From Vibrio taketomensis (GTDB taxonomy: Bacteria; Pseudomonadota; Gammaproteobacteria; Enterobacterales; Vibrionaceae): 64,000 nucleotides of DNA. A program made the translations under genes and the position numbers. The stretch is taken from NCBI RefSeq assembly GCF_009938165.1, contig NZ_AP019650.1:682001-746000 (forward strand), written 5' to 3'. How positions within the stretch are numbered: the first letter of the stretch is position 1; every line of letters starts with the position of its first letter. The notes under the pieces are model-generated. The model was given only the letters and a program-made list of their open reading frames with translations, had not been told where the DNA came from and ran no database searches. Positions 20,143 through 31,698 of the stretch are shown in pieces.

Positions 20143-21104
20143 TATTTTCTCCTTAAACTTTCAGATTGGTTTTGATAAATGTTGTTAACTATCTTGGTAA
20201 AGTCTTGTTTATCCATCAGTTTCGGTTGACCCATGTAGCCATAACTCTGCAGAAGTGAAATCAATTTCCAAGGTGCCGTTGTTTCATCACCGACGATTTC
20301 TGCGTGCCCAGCTCTTATAATGACCAATTCAGCATTCGCTTGAAGCTCAACCAAGTCATTGGTTTGCTCTGCTAAAGAAAGACATAGTCATCCTCTGCAC
20401 AATTCCCTGACGCGTAAGCTTTCTACAAGTTTGAGATTCGTCAGTCTTGATTATCAGGTGTGTTTTAACCGTTGCTAATAGATTTCCTGGCTCAACGATG
20501 AAGTCAGCCTGAGCCGGAATATCAAGGTATTTAGCGCCAGTCACCAAAAAGCAAATGCCATCAACTATGCCCAACGTTGCAATTCTTAACCAACCTATTC
20601 CACAATGAGAAGCAGCGTCAATTCCACTAAAGGGGCCGAGATAGTCACTAAATCAACGTTTCGAGATTCCACTTTTTATTATCAGTGTGGTAATCACTCA
20701 AAGCTCGACGAGCGATTAAACCTCCTTGACTATGTCCAATGACCGTTATGGATTGTTCATTCATCAATTGCTCAAGAGTTCATCGCATCAATTAGATTCT
20801 TGGCAACATTATCTAATCGGTCCCTATCATTATATTCAAAGCATACCGTTTGCTGATCCAATTCATGGTATACCTTTGCCAATGCACTAAAACGCTTAGC
20901 TGAAGAATTACAGCCGTGAACAATTAAACGCAGCGGTTGGTTAGTATTAATAGTGACGGGCAATTCCAATCCATCACAGCGCTTTATTTGTTTAATCTCC
21001 GAAATGAGAACTTGCGCCTGCTGAGGCGCACTAACATCATTATTAACAATAAATATTGCACCTAGGATAATTAAGCACTTGCTCCAACAGGCTTTAATTT
21101 TCAT
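20142..21104 (-). pseudogene. Alpha/beta-hydrolase (lipase/esterase-like), several frameshifts
   Basis: Restored length about 320 residues. An N-terminal hydrophobic stretch (CLIILGAIFIVNNDVSA) indicates export. RLIVHGCNSS provides the oxyanion-hole HG motif and TVIGHSQGGLIARRA the Gly-x-Ser-x-Gly nucleophile elbow, read on the minus strand near 20710-20750. A late His in IIRAGHAEIVGDE could be the catalytic His. The frame breaks near 20775, 20600 and 20355. ATG 21104 has AAGGAGG 6 bp upstream. It follows apeR by 43 bp, so it is probably part of the APE transcript; a role in trimming or attaching APE lipids is speculation. Confidence 0.7.
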
Positions 21105-21147
21105 GCTCATCCTCCTTGACCGCGCTCAAATTCAGCACTGCTATAAA

Positions 21148-22371
21148 TTATAGTCGCCTAAATATCATTGATGTATTTATGCCTCCAAACGCAAAATTAT
21201 TAGTCATAACATACTCACAACTAATTCTTCGCCCCTCTCCTCGAATGTAATCCAAATTACCGCAACGTTGGTCGACAGAATTCAAGTTTAGCGTTGGTGC
21301 AAACCACTCTTGATTCATCATGTTTATGGTTAGCCATGCCTCAATCGAGCCACACGCTCCCAAGGTATGCCCAAAATAACTTTTCAAGCTAGATATCGCC
21401 ATGTGCTTACCAAATACATTATAAGTAGCTTGAGTTTCAGCAATATCTCCGAGTTCTGTCGCCGTGCCGTGTCCGTTTACGTAACCAATTTGCTCCGGCT
21501 TAATACCAGCATCTTGAATAGCTAATTCCATACAACGCTGCATCGTCTCTGCCTTTGGCTGCGTGACATGAGCGGCATCGCAGTTAGAAGCAAAACCAAC
21601 CAGTTCGGCGATCGGCTTCGCCCCTCGAGCCAAAGCGTGATCAAGGTTTTCAAGAATAAGCGTACCAGCGCCCTCTCCAATCACTAACCCATCACGATCA
21701 CTATCATAAGGTCTAGGGCTTAACTCCGGTTGGTCATTAAATTGACTGGTTGCAAATAAAGTATCAAATACGGCGGCTTCTGTTGGACATAACTCTTCTG
21801 CACCACCAGCAACCATGGCTTGCTGCATACCGTATTTGATCGCCTCATAGGAATACCCGATCGCTTGTGAACCAGATGTGCAGGCCGAAGATGTTGGTAT
21901 TACACGTCCACGCAAACCGAAGAACAAGCCGGTATTTACCGCAGTGGTGTGCGGCATCATCGCGACATAGGTATTAGCGTTAATATTACGTGTACTATGC
22001 TCAAGTAACATTGTTGCAAATGCAGAAACAGGGCCGGTACTTCCGGTCGAAGAACCATAAGCAATACCCGTTGAACCATCGGTTAAAGACGCATCATCTA
22101 TCAGGCCCGACTCATGCAGCGCATATTCTGACGCACGCGTTGAAAGCAATGATACACGCCCCATTGAACGTATTTTTGCGTGTATAATGGCTTGGTAGCT
22201 CAAAGCTCTTAATAGGAGCCGCAAGGCGAGTTTGTAAACCATCATATTTATCCCATTCATCCATTCGGCTGACGGCATTTTTGTATAAATGTAGATTATT
22301 CCATACGGTTTCGAGGTCTTCCCTAATGCCGTTACTCCTGACATGCCCGTTACAACAACGCGATTAACCAT
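21148..22371 (-). CDS. apeR: Aryl polyene 3-ketoacyl-ACP synthase (ApeR), scrambled N-terminal segment
   Basis: FabF-like ketosynthase of the APE type II PKS. The Cys-His-His triad is complete: SSACTSGSQ, VNGHGTATELGD and SYFGHTLGACGS. The frame is open throughout (407 codons), but residues ~19-66 are out of frame: a lost G in TTAGGG and a compensating extra base before RSMGRV leave a nonsense stretch. Read in the alternative frame this stretch is family-like (ETVWNNLHLYKNAV, FELPSHYTRKN). The ATG overlaps the apeQ stop (TAATG). In the described E. coli system ApeR is the separate homodimeric ketosynthase. Confidence 0.88.
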   Translation of the reverse strand: MVNRVVVTGMSGVTALGKTSKPYGIIYIYTKMPSAEWMNGINMMVYKLALRLLLRALSYQAIIHAKIRSMGRVSLLSTRASEYALHESGLIDDASLTDGSTGIAYGSSTGSTGPVSAFATMLLEHSTRNINANTYVAMMPHTTAVNTGLFFGLRGRVIPTSSACTSGSQAIGYSYEAIKYGMQQAMVAGGAEELCPTEAAVFDTLFATSQFNDQPELSPRPYDSDRDGLVIGEGAGTLILENLDHALARGAKPIAELVGFASNCDAAHVTQPKAETMQRCMELAIQDAGIKPEQIGYVNGHGTATELGDIAETQATYNVFGKHMAISSLKSYFGHTLGACGSIEAWLTINMMNQEWFAPTLNLNSVDQRCGNLDYIRGEGRRISCEYVMTNNFAFGGINTSMIFRRL

Positions 22372-23090
22372 TAGTACAGCCCTCCATTGATTCCGATTAC
22401 CTGACGATTAATGTAAGCGGCCTTGTCAGACATTAAAATGTCACCAATTCCGCAACTTCTTCCGGACGGCCCATTCTTTGTACTGGGATTTGTGGCATTA
22501 CTCGTTCTACATGTGACTCAACCATACCGGTATCAATTAGCCCTGGAGCCACACAATTGACAGTGATCTGTCGACGTTTATTACTGAGTTCTAAAGCCAA
22601 AGCCTTTGTTGCCCCAATAATGCCAGCTTTCGCTGCTGAGTAATTCACTTGGCCTCGGTTACCAATTTGACCACTTAGCGATGAAAGTGTAATTATCCGC
22701 CCTTTTTAAGCCAATCATCGGCATAATTAGAGGATGAATAACGTTATAAAATGAATCGAGATTAGTATGAACCACGCCACGCCACTCATCAGCCGTCATT
22801 GACGGGAATGCGTTATCACACGACATGCCCGCATTACTCACCACTCCATAGTACGCCCCAAATTGCTCGATCTGAGACTCAAGGACGACTTTGCACTGAA
22901 CTTGGTCACGGATATCAAATTGCACACTGCGGCATTGCCCTCCCGCAGAGCGTATTTGTTCCATGGTAAGCTCTGCACCGACCTTATCTTGTCCATAATG
23001 AACAGTAACTACATAGCCTTCGCGCGCCAAATTTACGGCAATAGCACGCCCGATACCTTTACTCGCGCCTGTTACTAATACGTTATCCAT
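22371..23090 (-). pseudogene. apeQ: Aryl polyene ketoreductase (ApeQ, FabG-like), frameshifts
   Basis: SDR-family 3-ketoacyl-ACP reductase. The NADPH-binding VTGASKGIGRA is at the N-terminus, VSNAG follows, and the catalytic Ser-Tyr-Lys lies in LSSLSGQIG and VNYSAAKAG. PG motif: CVAPGLIDTGM. Breaks occur near 22700 and 22437; at the latter one more T in TTTT restores TFLMSDKAAYINRQVIGINGGLY, the normal SDR end. It sits between apeP (18 bp) and apeR (overlap). Confidence 0.88.
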
Positions 23091-23108
23091 ACATTCGATC
23101 CGTTATTG

Positions 23109-23567
23109 TTATTCTCTCAATTGTTTCAAGATGTCTTGTTCTGCTACGACCGTATTAACTTGGCCAGATGCAACCACATTGTGCTGATTATCTTCAATCG
23201 TACATTGATACACCGCCATGCTGCTGTCTCGCATCAATTCTTCAGCCAATACTTGGTACTGACAGTTTTCCTTAAAGCATTCACCCTGATGACTATAGCG
23301 CCTCGCGCCGAGCAAAACCGATTGGTGGCTTGCCTCCATCATTGACAGCTTCGATCCCTGCCAACGCAGCGATTGTCTGAGCCATATATTCAATCCCTAC
23401 TTGTGGTGGAACCCTGCGAGGGTTTCGCTATAGAGAAAGCTTTCTTTGGTAATCGATACTTCACAGGTAATCGAGGTCCCTTGATACTCAATCACTCTGC
23501 TTAGCAATATCATTGGAGCAGAGTGCGGTAATCTTTGTTCAATAGGTGGAAAACTGTCTGTATTCAT
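23109..23567 (-). pseudogene. apeP: Aryl polyene dehydratase (ApeP), frameshifts
   Basis: Hotdog-fold 3-hydroxyacyl-ACP dehydratase; in the described E. coli system ApeP works with ApeI as a heterodimer. ATG 23567 begins MNTDSFPPIEQRLPHSAPM. Adding one G to a GGG run near 23410 restores AGVPPQVGIEYMAQTIAALAG, which includes the conserved Glu-x-x-Ala-Gln helix, and one T near 23315 joins it to FLLGARRYSHQGECF. About 153 residues. Just downstream of apeO. Confidence 0.85.
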
Positions 23568-23576
23568 TCTTGTGTT

Positions 23577-24755
23577 TTATTTCGTTGATTGAAAAACTAA
23601 AGCAGCATTATTGCCGCCAAATGCAAACGAGTTTGAAATGATCGTTTTAGGTTCAACATGTAATGTCGTTTCAACCAATGCTATTGGACAAAGATTTGAA
23701 TCCGTTTGGCGATCAATTGGCCATTGACGAGGTAATGGCTCATTGGAGTTGCGCAATAGTAAGCAAGAAATTGAAGCCTCTACTGCACCAGATGCACCTA
23801 AACAATGTCCGGTGAGTGCCTTAGTTGAACTCACGGGAGTGCCTGAAGTAAACATTTCATAAATAGCCGTACTTTCCATGGCATCATTTTGCTGTGTTGA
23901 CGTACCGTGTGCATTGATATAGTCAACCTCATCTGGACTTATTTCTGCACTGTCTAAAGCAGCGCGCATGGCTAGTATGGCTCCACTTCCACACGGTTTA
24001 GGGCTGGATAAATGGTACGCATCTGCAGACTCACCAAAACCTGCCAGTTCTATATCACTTGAACGTTCACTTAAAATCAGTAGCGCCCCACCTTCTGCGA
24101 CATTAATGCCACTTCGCGATTCATCAAACGGTCGGCAAGGCTTATCAGAAACCTGTTCTAGTGAATCAAACCCATTAACAGTTAAGTGGCACAATGTATC
24201 CACCCTCCAGATATGACCGCATCACACACACCTGCACGAATTAGTTTTGTGGCACTAATTAGTGCCCTTGCAGAGGAGGTACAAGCGGTAGATACCGTAT
24301 AGGCAGGCCCAGTCACCCCGCATAACTGGCGAATAACTAGCGCAACATCTCCCATGTCTTGATGTTGATAGTTATAGTCATCGGGAAAAGTTCCGTCGCA
24401 AACCCACTGATGAACGTGCGGTTCGGTCTTTCAATTCCAGAAGTGCTCGAGCCAATCACTACGCCAATCCGATGTTTCCATAACGCTCACAGAGCGCAGC
24501 TATAGGAGCTTTAAGTTGGTTAACCAAATAGTGAGCTAGGCGGTTATTACGATTGTCGGCATAGGTCGCGGGAGATAAACCGTCTAAAGAATGAGTTATT
24601 CGACCGACAAAAGCACTACGCCCGGAATACAATGGCTCATCCCAAGGCTGCATACCAGGAGCAATACCTTGACGTAAATTGGACAATATTTCTTGCGTGT
24701 TAGAACCCAAAGAGCAACTTATCGAGATATCTTCTATATATACATTCTTATTCAT
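23577..24755 (-). pseudogene. apeO: Aryl polyene ketosynthase (ApeO), frameshifts
   Basis: KS-alpha partner of the chain-length factor ApeC. The N-terminal part reads MNKNVYIEDISISCSLGSN; the nucleophile Cys is in VSTACTSSARAL near 24260, and the His pair in INAHGTSTQQND and ALTGHCLGASGAVEA. Breaks lie near 24205 and between 24350 and 24460. The ATG at 24755 overlaps the end of apeN. Restored length about 393 residues. Confidence 0.87.
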
Positions 24756-25316
24756 TTCTCGCCTCCCACTGCAGTGTTTCTAACTTATAAGTCACATCAA
24801 CGTCATAGTACTGAACTAACATGTAGCCGTTCTTTGTTGGAAGTTTTGGTATTCAATTGTCATAACTAATCGTCCATCCGAATAAAACTGCCGATTAGAC
24901 TCACTCGCAACTAACTCTAAGCCTTTATGTACTAGTAACGGCGTTAATTCCTTTTCTGGCGCTAACATCACGTCTTCCAGCACTTTTTCTCCACTTATGA
25001 CATTGTATTTCTCTGGTACATTTGAACGACTGATTAACTCAGCGCCATCCCATGTAACATTAAACAGTGGAACCGAAAATCCCGATAACCCAACAACACT
25101 AATTTGCGACTCAGTGATCTCTAAAATCACTCTTAGCTTTTATGTTGCTGATCATACTCAACAGTCATCAATTGCTGAGCGGTTAATTGACCGTTATAAG
25201 AGTTTGGTTGCAACAGTACTAGTGATGTATCAGTTTTATTTTGTTGCTTTGAAGTACAGCCAAACAAAAACAATTATGAAAATGAAAGCCCAATATTTGT
25301 GAATCTGCTTAAACAT
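24748..25316 (-). pseudogene. apeN: DUF3261 lipoprotein (ApeN), frameshifts
   Basis: Outer-membrane-targeted lipoprotein of APE clusters. After repair the signal peptide FIFIIVFVFGC is followed by TSKQQNKTD; the body is VILEITESQISVVGLSGF, FNVTWDG and a C-terminal MTIEYQNFPTKNGYMLVQYY. Breaks are near 25255 (T run), 25137 (A run) and 24845 (C run). The ATG overlaps the apeM stop by 8 bp, and its own stop overlaps the apeO start. Confidence 0.8.
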
Positions 25317-27545
25317 CATCCTTCTCCTTCACAAACACCAATGGAGCGACAAGCCAACTCGATAATATTCCCAACCCAACCGTTAAACCGAAGCTTGAAA
25401 TCGCATAGTTCGAAGATAACGCCATCAAACCAAATGACAGTAAGGAGCTCAGTCCAGCAATAAACACAGCTAAAATCGTATGTGCAGAGCGGCCGTGACA
25501 TAACAGAAATATGCTGTAGTCGATGCCAATACCAAAGATCAAAAATAAGCCCAATACATTAAATAACGTAAGCGGTAAACCAAACGCCGCCGGAAGCGCT
25601 GCCGCAATCATCACCGCAAGTAATGGCGAAATCATCAATCGCAATAGATTTTAAAGCCAAAATAAATGCTCATAGCAAACATTACCGAAACGATAGCAAT
25701 CGCCAACAGTTGCGTCACATTTCTCCTGTACTCACCCAGCATAAGCCCAATATCATTCACGTAATTTAAGTAGTATTGGTCTTGTAACAACAAACCCTCG
25801 TCAAATTCGCCCGTTAACCCTTGCAACAATAGCAATGAAAAATAACGGCCATCATCTAACTGCCCCGTTAGCTTTGACACTAAGGGTAGTGCTTCAAGTT
25901 GCCCCATAGGATCATAAGGCACGCCACTTGGTACTGAACTCATCCCTACTTTAAGCGCTAAAGCTCAGCTTGCTGAGCGAGCAACGCTTGATAACTATGC
26001 CAATTTGCAAGCTGTCGTTCCTGCGAAGGTATCCACTGTGTCGCTGCGGTATAAGCTGTGAGTTTGTGCTGAATAATCAAATTATCCAACTGGGCAATAA
26101 GTAACTCCTCGTGCTGAGCGACTTGTTCAGCATTTTACCAATTGTGATCACCCAGTCGGAACCACTTTGGCGATTGAGCAAATGTTGAATATAAGCTTCT
26201 TCTGCAACCAAACGCGCGTCCGGAGATTGTAAAATCCTAACGTCATCATTAGTGTGCCCCACCATTACCGCAAAGCCGCCAACAATAAGTACCCTGTAAC
26301 CACCACAAAAGAAGCTTAGGTTTAAACACTTGCACAGCAAACTGACTGAGGTTATTAGCCAAACGAATCGTTCGTGTTTGATCATTTAAGGAGAAAACTG
26401 AGGATAAATTAGTAAAACAGTCGCCAGAGCGCCAAATAATCCGAACACCGAGAAGACTGCCATCTGGTTGAGTACTGGTAGATTGGCAAAACAGGCAACT
26501 GTAGGCAATAACCGAACTGAACATGCCTAGCAGCAACGCCGGGCGCAATTTTGTCCGACCGTCGCACGCTCAACTGGCGAAACAACACTATTCTGATAGC
26601 TGAGATAATGAAACGCATAATCAAAAGATAGGCCGATAAGGCTACTTCCATAACCAACGACATTACATGGATTTCACCAAACCACAATAAAGTTACTGAT
26701 AGCCCCAACAACACGCCACTAAATATAGATAATGTTGTCATGAACAGTGGTTTGGGATGAGCAAATAACCAAAGCACTATCACGATGATCATCAGCAGAG
26801 CCCCACCACCAATCACGGAGATTTCTGTTGTTGCTAGCTGCATTGCACTCGTGGAATGAAAACCCACCAGCACGATAAACGTCAACGTCAAATTTTTGCT
26901 CAAGCTCAGCCAGAACACTTTCTAAGACTGATATATCATCAATAGAGTCACTACTGTATGCGCTATTGAGTAGCTCTAATTGGATAAAACTTGGGTTTTG
27001 CCATCTTGATTACCCAAAAGATAGCCATTTTGATAGTTAAAGTTCTGATCATTGATTCGTTGCAGTAGAAACCGTTCAAATGTTAGCCAAGGATCCAATT
27101 CAAGAGAGCTGCCTACCATCCCCGCTGGTGAATACAATCGCTTGAGAGTTTGAAGCGTTAATTCACTAGAGTTACCACTATTAATTAAGTCTACATCCTG
27201 TTGAATCAACAATTGTTGCCGATAGCTAGAGAGCTGTTTGAAAAGCTCAATATGTTGCTGTGCATCAATTAATCTAATACCTTCTAACGTACCTCCAGCT
27301 CAACAAACAGTTGAGCTGCGCTTAGCGCTCGCTGTTTTGCTCACTTTCGATAACAACCACGAGATCGTGCTCAAAAATGCTCGATGCGTGCTGCAATGCG
27401 ATATCCAAAGCTACTGTTTGCGTCTGACTCGGAAACATTGCAAACAAGCTAGTTTGCATGGCATTGCCATTAAAGAACCGAGCACCACTATAAATTAGCA
27501 GTGTGAAAGAACGGCTATCCATGCGCGTCGCATTATTGCTTCCAT
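25309..27545 (-). pseudogene. apeM: MMPL-family exporter (ApeM), many frameshifts
   Basis: RND/MMPL-type inner-membrane exporter, about 745 residues when joined, thought to move APE lipids. Recognisable pieces in order: N-terminal helix and FNGNAMQTSLFAMFP; a periplasmic part with ELTLQTLKRLYSPAGMVGSSLELDPW; several membrane helices (MTTLSIFSGVLLGLSVTLLWF); then a second periplasmic loop (VPYDPMGQLEALPLVSKL) and a C-terminal helix bundle with FLIFGIGIDYSIFLLCHG, whose GID-Y pattern is the MMPL proton-relay region. At least eight frame breaks make this the most fragmented gene of the cluster. Confidence 0.85.
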
Positions 27546-27556
27546 ACGTTATTCAA

Positions 27557-28161
27557 TCAATCTAACCACTGTTTTAATGAATCAACAGATATAGAATTAT
27601 TGGCAGTGAGCGTGAGCAAAGAGGAATCCCGGAACTCTCAATCAACTCCACTTTTGTGAGTTGCTGATGTGAACCATAAACAACAATCAACTCAAAATGG
27701 CGTTCAGTGGTGATACGCTCGGTATTAGCTCAACACGCCATTCACCGTCAAGTGAGGAAAAAACTCTATCTTAAATTGTTGCTTTAATCGCGATACGTCA
27801 TTTTTAGTAGCCCCGTAAAAATCTCTGTGATCAACGATACCGCACTGGTCGGCACATTTTGGTTTACCAACTGATTATCAACCAAACTAAATAATTGCCC
27901 TTGTTTTACAACCGTAAGATCCTCAAATGGCTCGCTTTGATGCCACACAATACCTTGCTGTTGATTGATATAGTAACTTCCTGATGATTTGAGGCTTTGG
28001 GACAAACCAGCGATCTGTTTTTCTTGCTCAAAATACCCAATTTGATGAGACTGCATACCGAGCTGTTGTAACAGCTTGCTAAAGTCATCATCACGTGATT
28101 GTGCAAAGCACAACGTTACACCCAATGAATAGAGAATGAACATCAACGTTATTCTACGCAT
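27557..28161 (-). pseudogene. apeL: LolA-like periplasmic carrier (ApeL), frameshifts
   Basis: Outer-membrane lipoprotein-carrier-like protein with a signal peptide (LMFILYSLGVTLCFA). The LolA-type core is seen in GYFEQEKQIAGLSQSLKSSG, QQGIVWHQSEPF and SLVDNQLVN. After a break near 27784 the sequence continues DVSRLKQQFKIEFF and, following more breaks, ends VDSLKQWLD. About 200 residues. Starts within the end of apeK. Presumably ferries the APE conjugate across the periplasm with ApeM and ApeN. Confidence 0.82.
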
Positions 28162-28558
28162 GCTTCAACCTTTTCTAATAAACGCCTCGGAGACGCATAC
28201 AACATTTCATTGGTTTCCAGCTCAACAGCACATTGAATCGTGTAGGCTTTAACACAAATTTTGTTGGTATCATGATTAAAAATCACAAAATCTATTTTTA
28301 AGCGATTCTCCCATTCAACTAATGTCGCGGTTACTTCCAATTTGTGTGCATGTTGGGCAGGAGAAACATATTTCATTCTCGTATCAACAACTGGAAAAGC
28401 ATAACCTAGGCGCTTCATTTCAATATAGGGAAAATCAATCTTATCTAATAACGCACGGCGCGCTTCTTCAAGATAACGATAATAATTTCCATGCCATACG
28501 ACTTGCATTGATCGCAATCTTGAAATGCTACTGTTACGAACGCATTGGCACTAATCAT
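28149..28558 (-). pseudogene. apeK: Hotdog thioesterase (ApeK), one frameshift
   Basis: 4-hydroxybenzoyl-CoA-thioesterase-type protein of about 136 residues. ATG 28558 reads MISANAFVTVAFQDCD; the catalytic Asp should lie in this segment. A break near 28512 leads into QVVWHGNYYRYLEEAR, the WHGNYYRYLE signature of the family. Later VSPAQHAHKLEVTATL and DFVIFNHDT fit. It overlaps the ammonia-lyase stop by 8 bp and the apeL start by 13 bp. Confidence 0.83.
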
Positions 28559-30084
28559 GGGAATAACCTGTAAATTTATGTTCTGCTATCATCGTTACAC
28601 ATTGTCGCAACTCATTGTCTAAAGGACGATCAGAGGTAAGAAATGGCGAGAACTCTCGTACTTCTTTTATCGTTTGTTTGATGGCGTCACTCATTGATGC
28701 TGGCTCGAGTTGCCCTTGTCTTCACGCAACTCAATCCCTTGAACAGACGCGAATAAACAGGCTGCTGTCACTTGCTCTGTTAACTCAATCACTCTTCGGC
28801 AATCTCGGGAGGCTATGGTGCCCATACTCACTTTATCTTGGTTGTGGCTCTCTGTTGATCGCGAAAACACCGACGCCGGCATAGTATTTTTAGAGCTTCA
28901 GCGGTCCAAGCAGATGCGCCAATTTGTACCGCTTTAAAACCATGACAGATGGCAATGATGTCATCCGCCCACCGGTAAGGTTATAGGGCAAGCCATTGTT
29001 AAATTTATAGTCACACTGAGCCAACTGACGGTCCAATAAATCAGCAACATTCGCCACCGCGGTTTTCACGCTGTCCATTGCCATAGCAATATGACCACCG
29101 TAAAATGACCGCCATGCAATACCATCTCGTTATCAGCATCAATAATTGGATTATCATTGGCTGAATTGAGTTCAATCTCAATCAGTTGTCTAGCCCAAGT
29201 CAGTGTATCTTGTAACACGCCAATAACGTGAGGAGCGCAACGCAAAGAATATCGGTCTTGAAGACGCTCGGAGTTGCGTGGGGTTTAGTTGCTGCTAAAT
29301 CTCTTAAACGCTTGGCACAGCATTTGCCCTGGATGAGGTTTTACAACATGTAAGCGCTCATCATAGTGAAAAGCATTACCCTGCATCGCCAATGTCGTCA
29401 TCGCGGTAATTCGAGTCGCCATTTCCGCAATATAATTGGCTCGAGACCAGTTAATGCAAGCAAGCGCTGTCATCACAGCCGTACCATTCATCAGTGCTAA
29501 GCCCTCTTTAGGGCGTAGCACAATCGGCTTCATACCTGTTAGCTGTAGAGCTTGCAATGACGAGACTACCTCACCATTGTGCATCACTTCACGTTCACCA
29601 ATCAGTGCCGCCGCCAAATAAGAAAGAGGAGTTAAATCACCAGAAGCGCCGACAGATCCTTCTTCCGGAATTCTAGGTAACATCATAATTCAACAGATGC
29701 ACCAATCCAGACAACAGTTCACCTGAAACTCCGACTTTCCAATTGCTAACGATGCTAAACGGGCAGCAATTATCGCTCGCGACTCCTGTTGGTTAAAGAA
29801 TTTACCAAGGCCACAACCGTGAAAACGCGTTAACTGCAATGGTAGAGCTTCAACTAAATGTGAAGGAATTTTAATGCTACAACTGTCACCATATCCTGTA
29901 GTGACGCCGTAGATATCGCCATCCTCTTTAATAGACGTTCGAGAAATGCCACAGACTTTTCAATAGAATCTATATAGTCTGGGGTATCATTGAGCTTGAC
30001 GTTCGCCTGTCTTAACGCCAGAGCATTGACATCCTCAATTGTTATTGACTGCTTACCAAATACAATCGTCTGCAAATCACTCAT
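28551..30084 (-). pseudogene. HAL/PAL/TAL-family aromatic amino acid ammonia-lyase, frameshifts
   Basis: MIO-dependent lyase, about 510 residues, expected to make an aryl-acrylic acid starter for the polyene. VTTGYGD, the MIO triad Ala-Ser-Gly in GSVGASGDLTPLSY, LALMNGTAVM and FSRSTESHNQDKVSMG are all present. The two-residue selectivity site reads Phe-His (LTRFHGCG). Breaks are near 29925, 29690, 29310, 29100, 28980, 28890 and 28725. The restored C-terminus runs SMSDAIKQTIKEVREF to the TAG at 28551. It lies between apeJ and apeK. Whether it uses His, Tyr or Phe cannot be settled from sequence alone. Confidence 0.87.
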
Positions 30085-30110
30085 CGTTTAGTTTCCAAAA
30101 ATCGTAAAAG

Positions 30111-31698
30111 TTAAACCATTGCAACGGAAATTGAGGCATAGTGCTCCAACCTTGATGCGTACATATCGACATTATTCTGTAATGCTTGTGCGCGCTGTTT
30201 TCGCGGTAGCGCCTGCAACTGCAGTTCTTCTAGATAAACACTGACTTGCTTTTGCTCACTAAAGCCAAACATAACGTAAGTGGGATGCTGCAGTACCGAT
30301 GCGAGAATGAAAGGTCCAGAGGGAATGGTGCTGGAGAACCTAAAAAATCACTCAAACTACACGTCCATTATTTGATACTGGGTTCGGTCACCAACAATCA
30401 CAACCCACTCGCCTTGCGCCAGTTTTGTTTCAGTAAAATCGCAACATCGGGCCCCAGATCAGTGACTTGAATTAGATTAAGCGTACTGTCGCTATTGACC
30501 GATTCCATCACCTGATTGAACTTTTCAGCATGCTGAGTAAAGACGATGGCGTTGATTTTAAGGCCTGCATGATGTCGGCTGAGGGCTCTACACGCTTCTA
30601 AGTTCCCTAAATGACTACCAATAATTACGCTGCCTTGAGATTGATTGACTGCATGTTTAAATAGGGCTTCATCGTTGATGACAATTTGCTCTTTACTGTA
30701 CTGCCCATCCACGCACCGAGTTTATCGATCATCGACACGCCAAAACTGTACAAATGACGATAGCTGTTCTCTACTGGGACTTGTTTATGTGAAGAGACTG
30801 CTTTTGAAACTGCTGAGAAGCGTGGCGAGCCCGTCGGTCAAATAAATAGTAATAAGCGATAACCGGATAGAGCAATAGTTTGAAAAATCTCTGCCAAGGT
30901 ATTTATAGGCAAACAGTAAAGTCTTAATGCCAAGTACCGTGCCATTCTCACTGCGACGAGACCAATGAACATGCCTATTGATGTTTCTGGCAATTAATCT
31001 AGGAATCTTAAGTAGCATTGAAACAATTAGTCGCGTATGTAGCCAACTGATCCTTACGTTATCTCTGAAGGCTGAAAAGTGGCTGACCCCTCCTTCAGGG
31101 TAATACACATTGACTGGAATATATTCAATATCCACGCCCTGCCAATAAAGGCGTACGAGCACCTCGATATCAAAGTCCATACGGGTACCCAATGAACATC
31201 GCTCAAAGAGTTGATAACAAGGTGCAAGCGGATAGACACGAAAGCCAATCATCGAATCTTGAATCTGCAATGATAAGGTTTCTAACCAGACCGACAAATG
31301 GGTTGCATACCGACCATACAAGCGCGCTTTCGGTACTGAATCACTATATACCGGTTTACCCGATATCAGTTTTGTGGATGGCGTTTGGCAGCACTGTAAA
31401 TTAGAATGGCTTCAAGATCATGTTGACCATCAGAATCTACTTGCAGTGCATGAGTAAAGGCTTGTTGATGAAGTTGCTTTATTCCACTCATGACTGCACC
31501 GCTTACCGAGTTGGTCTTAAGTGCTAATTGCTCAACCAAGACATATTCATGAGTGATATCATCAATAATCGACGTCGTTTCTTGATCGCTACCATCATTA
31601 ACTATCAATATCGGCAATTGATATTGAATCAAAGAGGAGACAACAGTTCGAAGTGCGTAACCGTGGTTATAGCAAGGGATCAAGAAAGCGCATTTCAT
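30111..31698 (-). pseudogene. apeJ: Bifunctional glycosyltransferase/acyltransferase (ApeJ), frameshifts
   Basis: About 529 residues. The N-terminal domain is a GT2 glycosyltransferase: FLIPCYNHG, the nucleotide-binding VNDGSDQ and LQVDSDGQHD with its DxD. The C-terminal half resembles lipid A lauroyl acyltransferase (LpxL): GSVIIGSHLGNLEACRAL contains the H-x4-E catalytic pair. The gene breaks near 31390, 30790, 30720 and 30400. ATG overlaps the apeI stop (ATGA). It probably attaches a sugar/acyl anchor to the pigment. Confidence 0.83.
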
